Below, in pieces: positions 46,255 to 54,353 of a DNA stretch of 64,000 bases. The position numbers were made by a program, and so were the translations under genes. Below the pieces are notes generated by a model, which made no database searches, was not told the DNA's origin, and worked only from the letters and a program-made list of their open reading frames with translations. Origin of the DNA: Hyphomonas sp. L-53-1-40 (lineage in GTDB: Bacteria; Pseudomonadota; Alphaproteobacteria; Caulobacterales; Hyphomonadaceae); contig NZ_AWFI01000016.1 of assembly GCF_000682775.1 (NCBI RefSeq), forward strand, positions 1 to 64,000. The letters run 5' to 3'. Within the stretch, counting starts at the first letter, position 1; each line of letters starts with the position of its first letter.

Positions 46255-47292
46255 ATGAGCGAGCACGCAAGTAAGTCGCACCGAAAGATGACTATGGCAG
46301 AGCTCGCCAAGTTGGCCGAGGTTGATGTCTCGACGGTTTCGCGCGCTCTGAACGATAGTCCGTTGGTGAAGGAAAAGACCAAGCGTCTGATCCTCGATAT
46401 CGCGGCCGAGACCGGCTATGCAGTCAATGCCTCGGCGCGAAATCTTAGGCGCCAATCGTCCGAGGCAATCGGAATAGTCATCCCGCTTCGACCGGAATCT
46501 GGCCAGACTATCTCAGACCCCTTCTATCTGGAAATGGTCGGAGCGGTCAGTCAGGCCGCCTCAAAAAATGGCTATGACCTGATCGTGAGTATTCCACGTG
46601 AAGACGAAACAATCGCGGAACGCCGCCTGCTGCAGACGGGTAAAGCTGACGGCCTGATCGTGATCGGCCAGGCAGGCATGTCGCAACGGCTTGAAGAGCT
46701 TGGACCGCTGGGTCGCAAAGTCGTTGTCTGGGGTGGCAACGCTGGTCACCTAAATTACACACTTGTCGGAAGTGACAATGTCGAAGGCGGTCGACTTGCG
46801 GGTGACCATCTCCTTTCGATTGCTCGAAAACGTATATTGTTCCTGGGGCCGGGTCGCCTTCCTGAGGTCCAGCTGCGATACAATGGACTTCTCAAGGCAC
46901 ATGACGAACGTGGCGTACGCTGGGACGATACGTTGACTCTGGACATTGAATTCGGCGCGAAAAATGCGTTCGAGGAAGTTCTTCAATTTTTGGATTCGGG
47001 CAAGAAATTTGATGCCATCTTTGCCGCCTCGGATGTTTTGGCAATGTCCGCTTTGCTGGCGCTCAATGCACGCGGCATTTCTGTGCCAGATGATGTAGCT
47101 GTGGTCGGTTACGACAATATTGCACAAGCTGGTATGGCAACCCCGTCACTCACGACAATTGACCAGAACATAGCCCGTGGCGGCGAACTGATGGTGGAAA
47201 AACTACTCGCTCAACTGGCCGGTGAGACTGCCAAGTCGGAGTTGACGCCCACGCAGCTGATCATTCGTGAATCAAGCGGTGGATCGCGCTAG
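46255..47292 (+). CDS. LacI-family transcriptional regulator of the sugar cluster
   Basis: Repressor of 345 residues: helix-turn-helix TMAELAKLAEVDVSTVSRAL (13-32), hinge helix SARNLRRQS (62-70) and a periplasmic-binding-like sensor domain from GIVIPLRPESG to the end (VGYDNIAQAGMATPSLTTID near 280). ATG at 46255 selected; an ATG at residue 12 is possible. It sits between the receptor and the convergent GH gene, with no operator copy visible in front of itself, so it may be weakly autoregulated or unregulated. Likely binds the 18-bp sites. Confidence 0.92.
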   Translation: MSEHASKSHRKMTMAELAKLAEVDVSTVSRALNDSPLVKEKTKRLILDIAAETGYAVNASARNLRRQSSEAIGIVIPLRPESGQTISDPFYLEMVGAVSQAASKNGYDLIVSIPREDETIAERRLLQTGKADGLIVIGQAGMSQRLEELGPLGRKVVVWGGNAGHLNYTLVGSDNVEGGRLAGDHLLSIARKRILFLGPGRLPEVQLRYNGLLKAHDERGVRWDDTLTLDIEFGAKNAFEEVLQFLDSGKKFDAIFAASDVLAMSALLALNARGISVPDDVAVVGYDNIAQAGMATPSLTTIDQNIARGGELMVEKLLAQLAGETAKSELTPTQLIIRESSGGSR

Positions 47293-47293
47293 G

Positions 47294-48391
47294 CTACGCT
47301 GCTGGACCAGACACCAAAGTCAGAGAAATGTTTCGCACTGGCGGAAAACTCAGCTGCTTCTCCGGGCCCGCTTGCTCAGTAAACGGACCGAGTACGCTCA
47401 ACGTACCCGCCACAAGATCATGGTCCACAAGACTACATCCGAACATGCCATCAAGGCCTGTCAGCACGCTGCCAGACACCAGCGCTGACTCCCATTGCCC
47501 ATCCAATGATGCTGATGTGTACAGTCTTTGCTGAAACTCAACTTCGCTATCAGGCTGGCCTTCAAATTGGCGATTGCAAGCTGATACGAGGAGTAGCCAG
47601 AGATTCGATGCTTTGTCGTGATAGAGTTTCGGGACTTCAGACTGAGTATATTCGGCTGCGTCGGGCAGTTCGATCGGAGGCAGCAACTCCGTCATCGAGA
47701 CGCCAGCCGGCCCTTCCGTGAGTCGCGCGCGCGCTATGGCAGGCCTCGTTGGTCCGATCTTGGCAGACCAGAAGGCATTGAGTTCGTCATTGTGATCCCG
47801 CACCAGGAACGGATCGCGCCAAGCCATTATGGGACCGCCCTCTTCCCCAGCCCGGTCACCCAGTCTATCCAGTGGCCCCAGATAAAACCCCAGGCGGGTG
47901 ATCTGGTCATAGTCGCGCAGGGGACAACTGATCGCGGCAGCAGGCACAGTGGTCATGGCATCCGGTGTTGGGCCTGCCCCTACACAAATAGTCTGGAGGA
48001 AAGTTCGCGCCGGGGAGATGTCACGGACCCCGGTATATCCGAAGAGGGTTTGGCCCGTTTTTCCCATGATGGCAGAACCACTCCACACGTTGAACGCATC
48101 TGCGCCATCGGACGCGCCGCCGGGCTGGATCGCCACACCTTGATCGCGCCACGAGAGACCATTGTCGGCTGAACGGAAATGCCGAATATGAAAGGAATGG
48201 TCGTTGCGCTGCGGCGGCAGGATTGGTGATCCATCGAAGTCCGTCCGACTGAGCGCCAGACAGTATAGATGCAAGTGCCCTTCCCCCGACTGAATCGTCC
48301 AAGAGTCCCACAACCAAAGGTCTGGATGACGAATGTCTCCCGAAAAGGATAGATCGCATGGATCAGGGATCGGCGCTGTACGGCGACTCAT
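47294..48391 (-). CDS. Clan GH-J (GH68/GH32-like) sucrose-active enzyme, cytoplasmic
   Basis: Five-bladed beta-propeller enzyme by motif: LWLWDSW (25-31) with nucleophile D29, comparable to the WDTW of levansucrases; VWSGSAIM (102-109); AWRDPFLV (190-197) with stabiliser D193; and QSEVPKLY (250-257) with acid/base E252. Length 365. No signal peptide, so it would act in the cytoplasm, unlike secreted levansucrases. It follows the MFS gene by 9 nt on the minus strand. With the ROK kinase it probably splits sucrose or a fructoside to give fructose; hydrolysis versus transfer cannot be told. It overlaps nothing of the convergent lacI (1 nt gap). Confidence 0.78.
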   Translation of the reverse strand: MSRRTAPIPDPCDLSFSGDIRHPDLWLWDSWTIQSGEGHLHLYCLALSRTDFDGSPILPPQRNDHSFHIRHFRSADNGLSWRDQGVAIQPGGASDGADAFNVWSGSAIMGKTGQTLFGYTGVRDISPARTFLQTICVGAGPTPDAMTTVPAAAISCPLRDYDQITRLGFYLGPLDRLGDRAGEEGGPIMAWRDPFLVRDHNDELNAFWSAKIGPTRPAIARARLTEGPAGVSMTELLPPIELPDAAEYTQSEVPKLYHDKASNLWLLLVSACNRQFEGQPDSEVEFQQRLYTSASLDGQWESALVSGSVLTGLDGMFGCSLVDHDLVAGTLSVLGPFTEQAGPEKQLSFPPVRNISLTLVSGPAA

Positions 48392-48400
48392 AAACTATCC

Positions 48401-49651
48401 TCAGGAATATTCCGACTGGTCTGCAGCCTTGAGAGCGGCCGCTGCAGGGTTTGCAATCCAGTTCACAAGCCCCATCACGAACAATAAGCCTGCAAAGCCT
48501 GTCGCGAGGACGAAGCCAATCCGCATGTCGCCTCCGCCAAACCTATCACTGGCCACCGCCATCAACAGAGGCGCAAAAGCCGCCGACGCGGCCGTAAAAA
48601 ACAGGATCAGTCCTGCGACTGCGCCATGATCACTCTTTGGAAAACAGCTGATGCCCTTGGAGTTCAGAGTCGGATAGATCATCGACATGAACAGGCCCGA
48701 TAGCGGCAGCAGGAAAACCGCCGCAGATTTACCGATCAGCGCACTTGCGAGGAAACAGCCAAAAATGATCGCCGCGAACGCAAGCATTACCAGCTTCCAG
48801 TCAACGATGCGGAGAATCCAAGCCCCAAGAAACCGTCCGACAGCACGCAATACAAAGAAAATCATCACCGCATATGCCGCAAACATCATGGCGGTGTTGG
48901 TTCCGGTGAACCCTTCGAGAAAGGTTGGCAGCCAAACAAAGATAGCGACTTCGCAGGCGACATAGAGGGCGATGGCCAAGGAAAAACCAAGCGCGTGCGC
49001 ATTGCCCAAAAGTGACAGCGTGTGTCGTACCGACGCTGGCGTCTCCTTCTCACCGGTAATGGGTGGATACTCTGTCACCAACGCAGCGATGATCATCAGC
49101 GCGCACAAACACGCGGCTATCATGTACAGCCAGGTCCAGGACAAGCCCTGGCCCGTCAGCCACACTACCAGCAATGGACCTATGATGGCCCCGACGCCGA
49201 AGAAGCCTTCGACGGCGTTCATACGTGACGTGTGATCATCCGTGGAATTCGCGAGGTCTCCAACCAACGCCAATGCGGAGGTCTTGAATACACCGATGGC
49301 GAGGCCAGAAATGAAGAGCAGGGTAAAGTAAAGCTGAAAAGACTGGCCTGTCATGAAAAGTGCGCTGGCGACGCCATACATTGCCAAACCACCTATGATC
49401 GTCTTCTTGCGTCCGAAGCGATCCGCAAGGAAGCCCAGACCGATCCCGCTCATGGCAATCGCAATCATTGTTGCCCAATGAAACGCGCTCGCCTCAGTAT
49501 TGGAAAGATTCATGTCCACACGCGCGATCTTGATGATCTCGCCGACCGCATCGGTCGTCATGGCGAACATAAAGAACATCGCGTAAGTGAGTGCGGAAAC
49601 GAGCGCTACTGAGACGCCCTTTTTGCCAGACCCTACTTGTGTTCTTGTCAT
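48401..49651 (-). CDS. MFS transporter, probably sugar permease
   Basis: Major facilitator protein of 416 residues with 12 predicted spans. The loop motif GLGFLADRFGRKKTIIGG near 70 is the classic MFS signature between TM2 and TM3. ATG at 49651 has GGAGGAG 9 nt upstream. It shares its divergent promoter, with an operator copy 32 nt upstream of the start, with the fructokinase gene, and is followed by the GH-J gene. It should bring the sugar across the inner membrane after TonB-dependent outer-membrane uptake. Confidence 0.88.
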   Translation of the reverse strand: MTRTQVGSGKKGVSVALVSALTYAMFFMFAMTTDAVGEIIKIARVDMNLSNTEASAFHWATMIAIAMSGIGLGFLADRFGRKKTIIGGLAMYGVASALFMTGQSFQLYFTLLFISGLAIGVFKTSALALVGDLANSTDDHTSRMNAVEGFFGVGAIIGPLLVVWLTGQGLSWTWLYMIAACLCALMIIAALVTEYPPITGEKETPASVRHTLSLLGNAHALGFSLAIALYVACEVAIFVWLPTFLEGFTGTNTAMMFAAYAVMIFFVLRAVGRFLGAWILRIVDWKLVMLAFAAIIFGCFLASALIGKSAAVFLLPLSGLFMSMIYPTLNSKGISCFPKSDHGAVAGLILFFTAASAAFAPLLMAVASDRFGGGDMRIGFVLATGFAGLLFVMGLVNWIANPAAAALKAADQSEYS

Positions 49652-49682
49652 CTTGTTGTCTCCTCCGCGATTGTGATAACAA

Positions 49683-49700
49683 AAATACAATCGATTGCAA
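49683..49700 (-). promoter_or_regulatory. Putative LacI-type operator, copy 3 (MFS/fructokinase divergent promoter)
   Basis: AAATACAATCGATTGCAA on the plus strand, i.e. the same 18-mer as copies 1 and 2 in reverse. Lies 31 nt from the MFS ATG and 39 nt from the fructokinase ATG, so one site could control both directions. Confidence 0.8.
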
Positions 49701-49739
49701 ATGAATATTCGAAGTTCTGAAATGATCGGGGATCGGGTT

Positions 49740-50630
49740 ATGTCGACCAGAAACTTTCGCGGCGGAATCGATGCTGGCGGCACCACGTTCAAATGTGGCA
49801 TCATGGACTATAATGGTAACATCGTTCAGAAGTTTCGCGTCAAAGTCTCGACACCAGACGAAACTATTTCCAGCTGCATCAATTTTTTTCGGCCCGTTTT
49901 CGAAACCGAACGCCTGTCTTCGTTCGGAATCGCCAGCTTCGGGCCGATCGATATCGATCCGCGGTCCTCAACTTATGGCACCATTTTACAAACACCAAAG
50001 CCCGGTTGGTCCCTAACCGACCTCAAGACCGCGTTCGGCTCTGCTATGGGCGTATCTGTTCGCCTGGACACAGATGTGAACGGCGCTCTAAGGGCAGAGA
50101 TGGCATACGGAGCAGCAAAGCATGTGGACTCCGCTGCCTATGTCACTATTGGCACCGGTATTGGCGCAGGAGTTTTTGCCAATAATCAGCTCTTGGCACA
50201 CCCCCACCATCCAGAGTTTGGCCACATACCTGTGAACCGTCATCCCTTCGACTCAAGCTTCAATAGCGTTTGCCCATATCATGATGATTGTCTGGAAGGG
50301 CTTGCCTCCGCCACGGCGGTGCACGCCCGGGCCGGCGAGCCTACTGCACTGCCACAAGACCATCCTGTTTGGGACGTCACGGCTGATTACCTGGCTCAGG
50401 CGTGCCGCAGCTTGTTCCTGACAGCCCGCCTGAACCGAATCATTCTGGGCGGAGGGCTTATGCTGGCGCCGCACCTTCTGAGCCGCATACACGTCGAATT
50501 CGTTCGTCAGATGAACGGCTATCTCGGGATGGATTACCCGATTGCCGAAGACCTCATTTGCACTCCGGCCTTGGGAGATGATGCCGGTCTGATCGGCGCG
50601 ATCTTGTTGGGAGGTGACGCAGAACACTAG
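49740..50630 (+). CDS. ROK-family fructokinase-like sugar kinase
   Basis: ATP-dependent sugar kinase of 296 residues from ATG 49740 (upstream in-frame ATGs at 49701 and 49722 are possible). Phosphate loop GGIDAGGTTFKCG (8-20), catalytic D112 in RLDTDVNGALRAE, IGTGIGAGVFANN, and the ROK zinc site HPEFGHIPVNRHPF with C178, H181, C184 (VCPYHDDCLEG). This Zn form with the C-x2-H-x2-C group is typical of ROK fructokinases. It would make fructose-6-phosphate from sucrose cleavage. Divergent from the MFS gene. Confidence 0.86.
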   Translation: MSTRNFRGGIDAGGTTFKCGIMDYNGNIVQKFRVKVSTPDETISSCINFFRPVFETERLSSFGIASFGPIDIDPRSSTYGTILQTPKPGWSLTDLKTAFGSAMGVSVRLDTDVNGALRAEMAYGAAKHVDSAAYVTIGTGIGAGVFANNQLLAHPHHPEFGHIPVNRHPFDSSFNSVCPYHDDCLEGLASATAVHARAGEPTALPQDHPVWDVTADYLAQACRSLFLTARLNRIILGGGLMLAPHLLSRIHVEFVRQMNGYLGMDYPIAEDLICTPALGDDAGLIGAILLGGDAEH

Positions 50631-50818
50631 AATTTGCGCACTCATAGTTCAGCAAATACAGAGCACACCAAAACGCTCACTATGCTGATTTCCTCCAATT
50701 GCTCGCGCCAACTACCAGCTGGCAGTTTGCTTCATTTTGGCGCAACTTTTTCAGCTCTAGCGAGTTGGTTGATCATTGTGGCCGGAATGCCGTTGATCAA
50801 CCAGAAGATGAGGATGCT

Positions 50819-52228
50819 GTGTCCAGACTCGTAGTTTTTTCGAACCGATTGCCATTGGGATCATCGCCGTCTGGAGGACTGGTCGTTGCCTTGGGAAGAA
50901 CAATGGAGCAGCGAGGGGGAGTGTGGATTGGCGCCACGCCCGGGAAAAGCGGAACAGGCCAGCATACGCTCCAGTCATATGAAGGAGCCAGCTTTGACCG
51001 GCACGCGCTTCATCTGCCGGAAGGCGAATACAACGACTATTACCTGGGATATTCGAACTCCGTCCTGTGGCCGCTTTTCCATGGTCGCACAGACCTTCTG
51101 GATGTCGAAGAAGGACAACTCGCAGCCTATAGCAGCGTCAACAGGAAGATGGCGGAAGCATCTGTCAACCTGATCCAGAAAGGCGATGTGATCTGGATCC
51201 ATGATTATCACTTCATTCCTCTCGCTGCGGAACTGCGCAAATTGGGCGTCAACAATCCGATCGGTTTCTTTCTGCACACGCCATTCCCATCCTCGAACAA
51301 TGTACGCGCGATGTCTCACAAAGAATTCTTGCTGGATTGGTTGGCTGCGTACGATCTGGTGGGATTGCAAACCCAACGCGATGTCTCTGCACTGATCGAG
51401 GTTTGCCGCGCCACTTTCGGCGGACAGTTGCTGTCAGACGGGAGAATCCGCTGCAAAGGTCAGGATATCTGGGCGGCCAGCTTTCCAATTGGGATAGATG
51501 CGAAGACGTTCCGGCAGACAGCCGAGACGCAGGAAATGACGTCACCCCGGATTGACCCTGGCCAGAAACTTCTGATCGGCGTGGACCGATTGGATTATTC
51601 AAAAGGACTGCCTCACAAGTTCCGTGGATTTCAGCGCTTTCTGGAAGATCAGGATTCCGAAAGTGAGCGCCTTACACTGTTGCAAATCGCATCGCCGACG
51701 CGCGAAAATGTGGAAGCCTACCAGGATATCCGGCGCCAGCTTGAGCAGTTATCCGGTGAGGTCAATGGAGAGTTTGCCGAGCTTGGATACATGCCTATCC
51801 AGTACATCCATCGCGCTGTGCCCCGCGACTATCTGGCAGGCCTCTATCGACGGGCTGCGATTGGTCTCGTCACACCACTGATCGATGGAATGAATCTGGT
51901 GGCGAAAGAATACGTGACTGCGCAGGATTCCAGTGATCCCGGTGTACTGATACTCTCGGAATCTGCGGGGGCGGCAGAGCAGCTGGGCATTGGCGCCCTG
52001 ACGGTCAATCCCTTCGATCCGTCCTCTATTGCTGGCGCGATACGCAAAGCCGTCGCCATGACCCTGACCGAACGTATAGAACGCCATCAGGCCATGTGGG
52101 ATAAAATTTCTCAGCACGACGTCTATTGGTGGACTGAAACCTTCCTGAACCGGCTAGACAAAAATGCAAGTTCCCGCAGGAAAAGGAGTAGGTCCATTGC
52201 GGACCTGGAGACAATGTTGCGCGGTTAA
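50819..52228 (+). CDS. otsA: GT20 trehalose-6-phosphate synthase (OtsA-like)
   Basis: Retaining glycosyltransferase of 469 residues from GTG 50819, whose SRLVVFSNRLPLGSSPSGGL matches the OtsA N-terminus; GAGGA precedes it. WIHDYHFIPLAAELRK near 125, GVDRLDYSKGLPHKFRGF near 255 and LIDGMNLVAKEYVTAQ near 353 are conserved donor and acceptor motifs. It should join UDP- or other NDP-glucose to glucose-6-phosphate. No otsB phosphatase is in the window. It lies 188 nt after the fructokinase gene, co-directional, so it may use glucose-6-phosphate from the sugar pathway, but its regulation is not evident; a related product such as glucosylglycerol-phosphate is an alternative. Confidence 0.85.
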   Translation: MSRLVVFSNRLPLGSSPSGGLVVALGRTMEQRGGVWIGATPGKSGTGQHTLQSYEGASFDRHALHLPEGEYNDYYLGYSNSVLWPLFHGRTDLLDVEEGQLAAYSSVNRKMAEASVNLIQKGDVIWIHDYHFIPLAAELRKLGVNNPIGFFLHTPFPSSNNVRAMSHKEFLLDWLAAYDLVGLQTQRDVSALIEVCRATFGGQLLSDGRIRCKGQDIWAASFPIGIDAKTFRQTAETQEMTSPRIDPGQKLLIGVDRLDYSKGLPHKFRGFQRFLEDQDSESERLTLLQIASPTRENVEAYQDIRRQLEQLSGEVNGEFAELGYMPIQYIHRAVPRDYLAGLYRRAAIGLVTPLIDGMNLVAKEYVTAQDSSDPGVLILSESAGAAEQLGIGALTVNPFDPSSIAGAIRKAVAMTLTERIERHQAMWDKISQHDVYWWTETFLNRLDKNASSRRKRSRSIADLETMLRG

Positions 52229-52235
52229 TGCGTCA

Positions 52236-52487
52236 TCACGAGTCCCGGGACTCTTCATCAACCAATGTATTTTCAGTCACGACGGGACCGATTTCAGGTT
52301 CGGGGCCCAGTTCAACTGAATCGTCCTCACCCTTGAAGTGACTTACCGGCTCTTCCTGTATTGGCTCGAACGGGCCGTTCCCGGGCAGCATCTGCTCGCG
52401 CCGTCTCTCGGCACCGTGCTGGATCTCGCCAACTTCTTTGGCGGTGGATCGCGGATAGCCCAGATGATCCAAAGTCTTGCGTGTCAT
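52236..52487 (-). CDS. Small acidic hypothetical protein
   Basis: An 83-residue protein from ATG 52487 with GAGGAG 8-13 nt upstream: MTRKTLDHLGYPRSTAKEVG, a charged middle with RRREQMLPGNGPF, and a C-terminal Glu/Asp/Pro-rich tail (EPEIGPVVTENTL). No signal or membrane span. Unknown family. It is convergent with otsA (7-nt gap). Its 3' end contains the perfect palindrome GAGTCCCGGGACTC (52240-52253). Confidence 0.6.
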   Translation of the reverse strand: MTRKTLDHLGYPRSTAKEVGEIQHGAERRREQMLPGNGPFEPIQEEPVSHFKGEDDSVELGPEPEIGPVVTENTLVDEESRDS

Positions 52488-52966
52488 CAATTGTCTCCTC
52501 AAAGACAATCAACCCATATCAATCATATTGGTTGCACAGGCGGGAACCGACAGCATCGCCAAAGGCCTGGAACACCTGCCATCACCCTCAGCATACAAAA
52601 AATTGGCGTCACTAGTTATCACCCCTTATCGAACATTAAGACAGTCACGCGCTGACTGTTTGCTTGCCAAAGCCAAGCAAACTTCCGGGTGACCAGGGCA
52701 ACAATCGTCCACGAGTACAGAGAGCAGCTGATTTACACTTTCAATCTCCGCAGTGTAGATCATGCGACGGGCGTCGCCTCGACTCTGATCGGCCCTGATT
52801 AACGAACCGGAGTGCTTCGCTCGCATGACGTGCCATTTGAATGAACCAGGGCGGGAACGCGATTTCATGCTTGCACGCCGATTACAAATTACTGCCATTC
52901 CATGGTACCAGACTATCGTGTGCGCATCATCGGAAACGTCCATTTTGCACCTGTCAGGAGCGATAC
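52488..52966. other. 479-nt gap, no gene supported
   Basis: Between two divergent genes. Frames here lack good ribosome sites or conserved motifs; an open frame entering the GNAT gene from 52841 is only its upstream extension. AT content is higher near 52490-52640. Presumably promoters for both flanking genes; no clear hairpin, repeat or operator copy seen. Confidence 0.6.
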
Positions 52967-53590
52967 ATGCAGCTTTCACGTATATCTGGGGCCCTGGCAG
53001 CCCCGGACGATTTCGATGCAGTCTTCGGAATCTATGAAAGCGCCCTTCCCGCAGCTGAGCGCAAAACCAAGGCCGAGCTTGCCACACTGTTGGAGCGAAA
53101 TGACTACGCAGTGATCGCGGCTAGGCGAGGCAAGCAGGTGGTCGGCTTTTCGGTAATCTTTCTCCCTGATCAGAACACCTTCTCGCTTCTCGAATATCTC
53201 GCGACACGACAAGGGTGCCGAGGACAGGGCATTGGACAAGCGCTGTTCGAACATGCTCTGGAGTTATCGCATGGTCGCACCTTGTTGATCGAAGTCGAGG
53301 CCGAATGTGGCCCAGAGGCGGAACGCGGACTGCAACGCAGGCGGAAACGCTACTATGAGAGACTGGGGTGCAGAACGCTTGAAAGCGTTTCCTACAAGAT
53401 GCCTCAACTGAATTGCGAGACACCGCCTGCACTTGATCTAATGTACCATCCGAATGGAACGGATACAGCGATCACAAAGGATGTGATGCGGGCCTGGATC
53501 ATACGTATTTATTCCGGTGTTTATGATCGCCAGATTGGCGAGCCAGCCATTGAAGCGATGCTGCAAGACTGGCCAAGAAGCCAAGTCTGA
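52967..53590 (+). CDS. GNAT family N-acetyltransferase
   Basis: A 207-residue acetyltransferase. ATG 52967 follows AGGAGCGATAC. The acetyl-CoA motif is RQGCRGQGIGQALFEHALEL near 82, preceded by IAARRGKQVVGFSVIFLPDQ near 50, and followed by KRYYERLGCRTLESVSYKMP near 126. A long C-terminal part (about 150-207: PPALDLMYHPNGTDTAITKD) goes beyond the usual fold. Substrate unknown. Convergent with the SnoaL-like gene. Confidence 0.8.
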   Translation: MQLSRISGALAAPDDFDAVFGIYESALPAAERKTKAELATLLERNDYAVIAARRGKQVVGFSVIFLPDQNTFSLLEYLATRQGCRGQGIGQALFEHALELSHGRTLLIEVEAECGPEAERGLQRRRKRYYERLGCRTLESVSYKMPQLNCETPPALDLMYHPNGTDTAITKDVMRAWIIRIYSGVYDRQIGEPAIEAMLQDWPRSQV

Positions 53591-53609
53591 CCTCAACATG
53601 ATGAGGTCA
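53588..53609. terminator. Hairpin overlapping the GNAT stop codon
   Basis: TGACCTCA (53588-53595), loop ACATGA, TGAGGTCA (53602-53609): perfect 8-bp stem that starts at the stop codon. No T tract on either strand. Could be a bidirectional 3' end or a protein site. Confidence 0.35.
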
Positions 53610-53707
53610 AAACTGATTGGCACCGTCATCAACTCACCCTGCGTCCCGTGCCACGGAGTTCAGTCACGAAAAGCAGGATGAACTGGCATTGCAACTGATG
53701 CTAATGG

Positions 53708-54190
53708 TCAATCGGCGACGGCAGGATCGTCGACTGCTGTATCAGTTACGATCTTCCACGCGCCATTCACTTTCCGCCAGACGGTTACATAATCACCCGT
53801 CGTGTTTGGATCGCCATCGACGACGAAACTTCCCCACGTAATTCCCAAATCACCACTCGCTGCCCCCATGGCGCCTTCAGGCTCCCAGTGAACAGGCGAC
53901 GGAACCGTGTCCAGCTGTCGCTCGGCCATGATAGCCGTCTGGCCCGTCAGAAACCCCTCGCCTGCTTCAATCATGAAACCTTTTTCAAAATCCACAAATT
54001 TCAGAGACGCTGCTTCATAGCCATGCGCGAGATTGTAGGCTTCATAAGCGCGATCAACCGCCAGCAGTTCCGCCTCGATTTGCGAGACTGTTGCTTGCGC
54101 TTCAGACGCCGGCAGGCTGGCGCATCCTGCGACACTGAAAGCGATGCCCAACATGGCAATGCCGCACACTGTATTGACTGTTTGCTTCAT
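53708..54190 (-). CDS. SnoaL/DUF4440-like (NTF2 fold) lipoprotein
   Basis: A 160-residue lipoprotein: signal peptide then VAGCASLP (lipobox, Cys near 22). The mature part has the DUF4440 cone pattern: IEAELLAVDRAYEAYNLAHG near 37, GEGFLTGQTAIMAERQL, and TTGDYVTVWRKVNGAWKIVT near 132. Such proteins in the periplasm are often of unknown activity. ATG 54190 has AGGAGA. Divergent from the large amidohydrolase gene (163-nt gap), so possibly linked. Confidence 0.75.
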   Translation of the reverse strand: MKQTVNTVCGIAMLGIAFSVAGCASLPASEAQATVSQIEAELLAVDRAYEAYNLAHGYEAASLKFVDFEKGFMIEAGEGFLTGQTAIMAERQLDTVPSPVHWEPEGAMGAASGDLGITWGSFVVDGDPNTTGDYVTVWRKVNGAWKIVTDTAVDDPAVAD

Positions 54191-54353
54191 GAAAATCTCC
54201 TGTGGTGAAGTGTGGAATGTATCTGCAACCAAACCTCACCGGCACTGCGTATTGCGCTAGGGTCGGTGCGTCATGAGCACCAGGCCGCCGACAGATTGCA
54301 TCACCCCTCAACTGACGGAGATGCTAACCTGATATTCGTAGGAGAGAGAAAAT

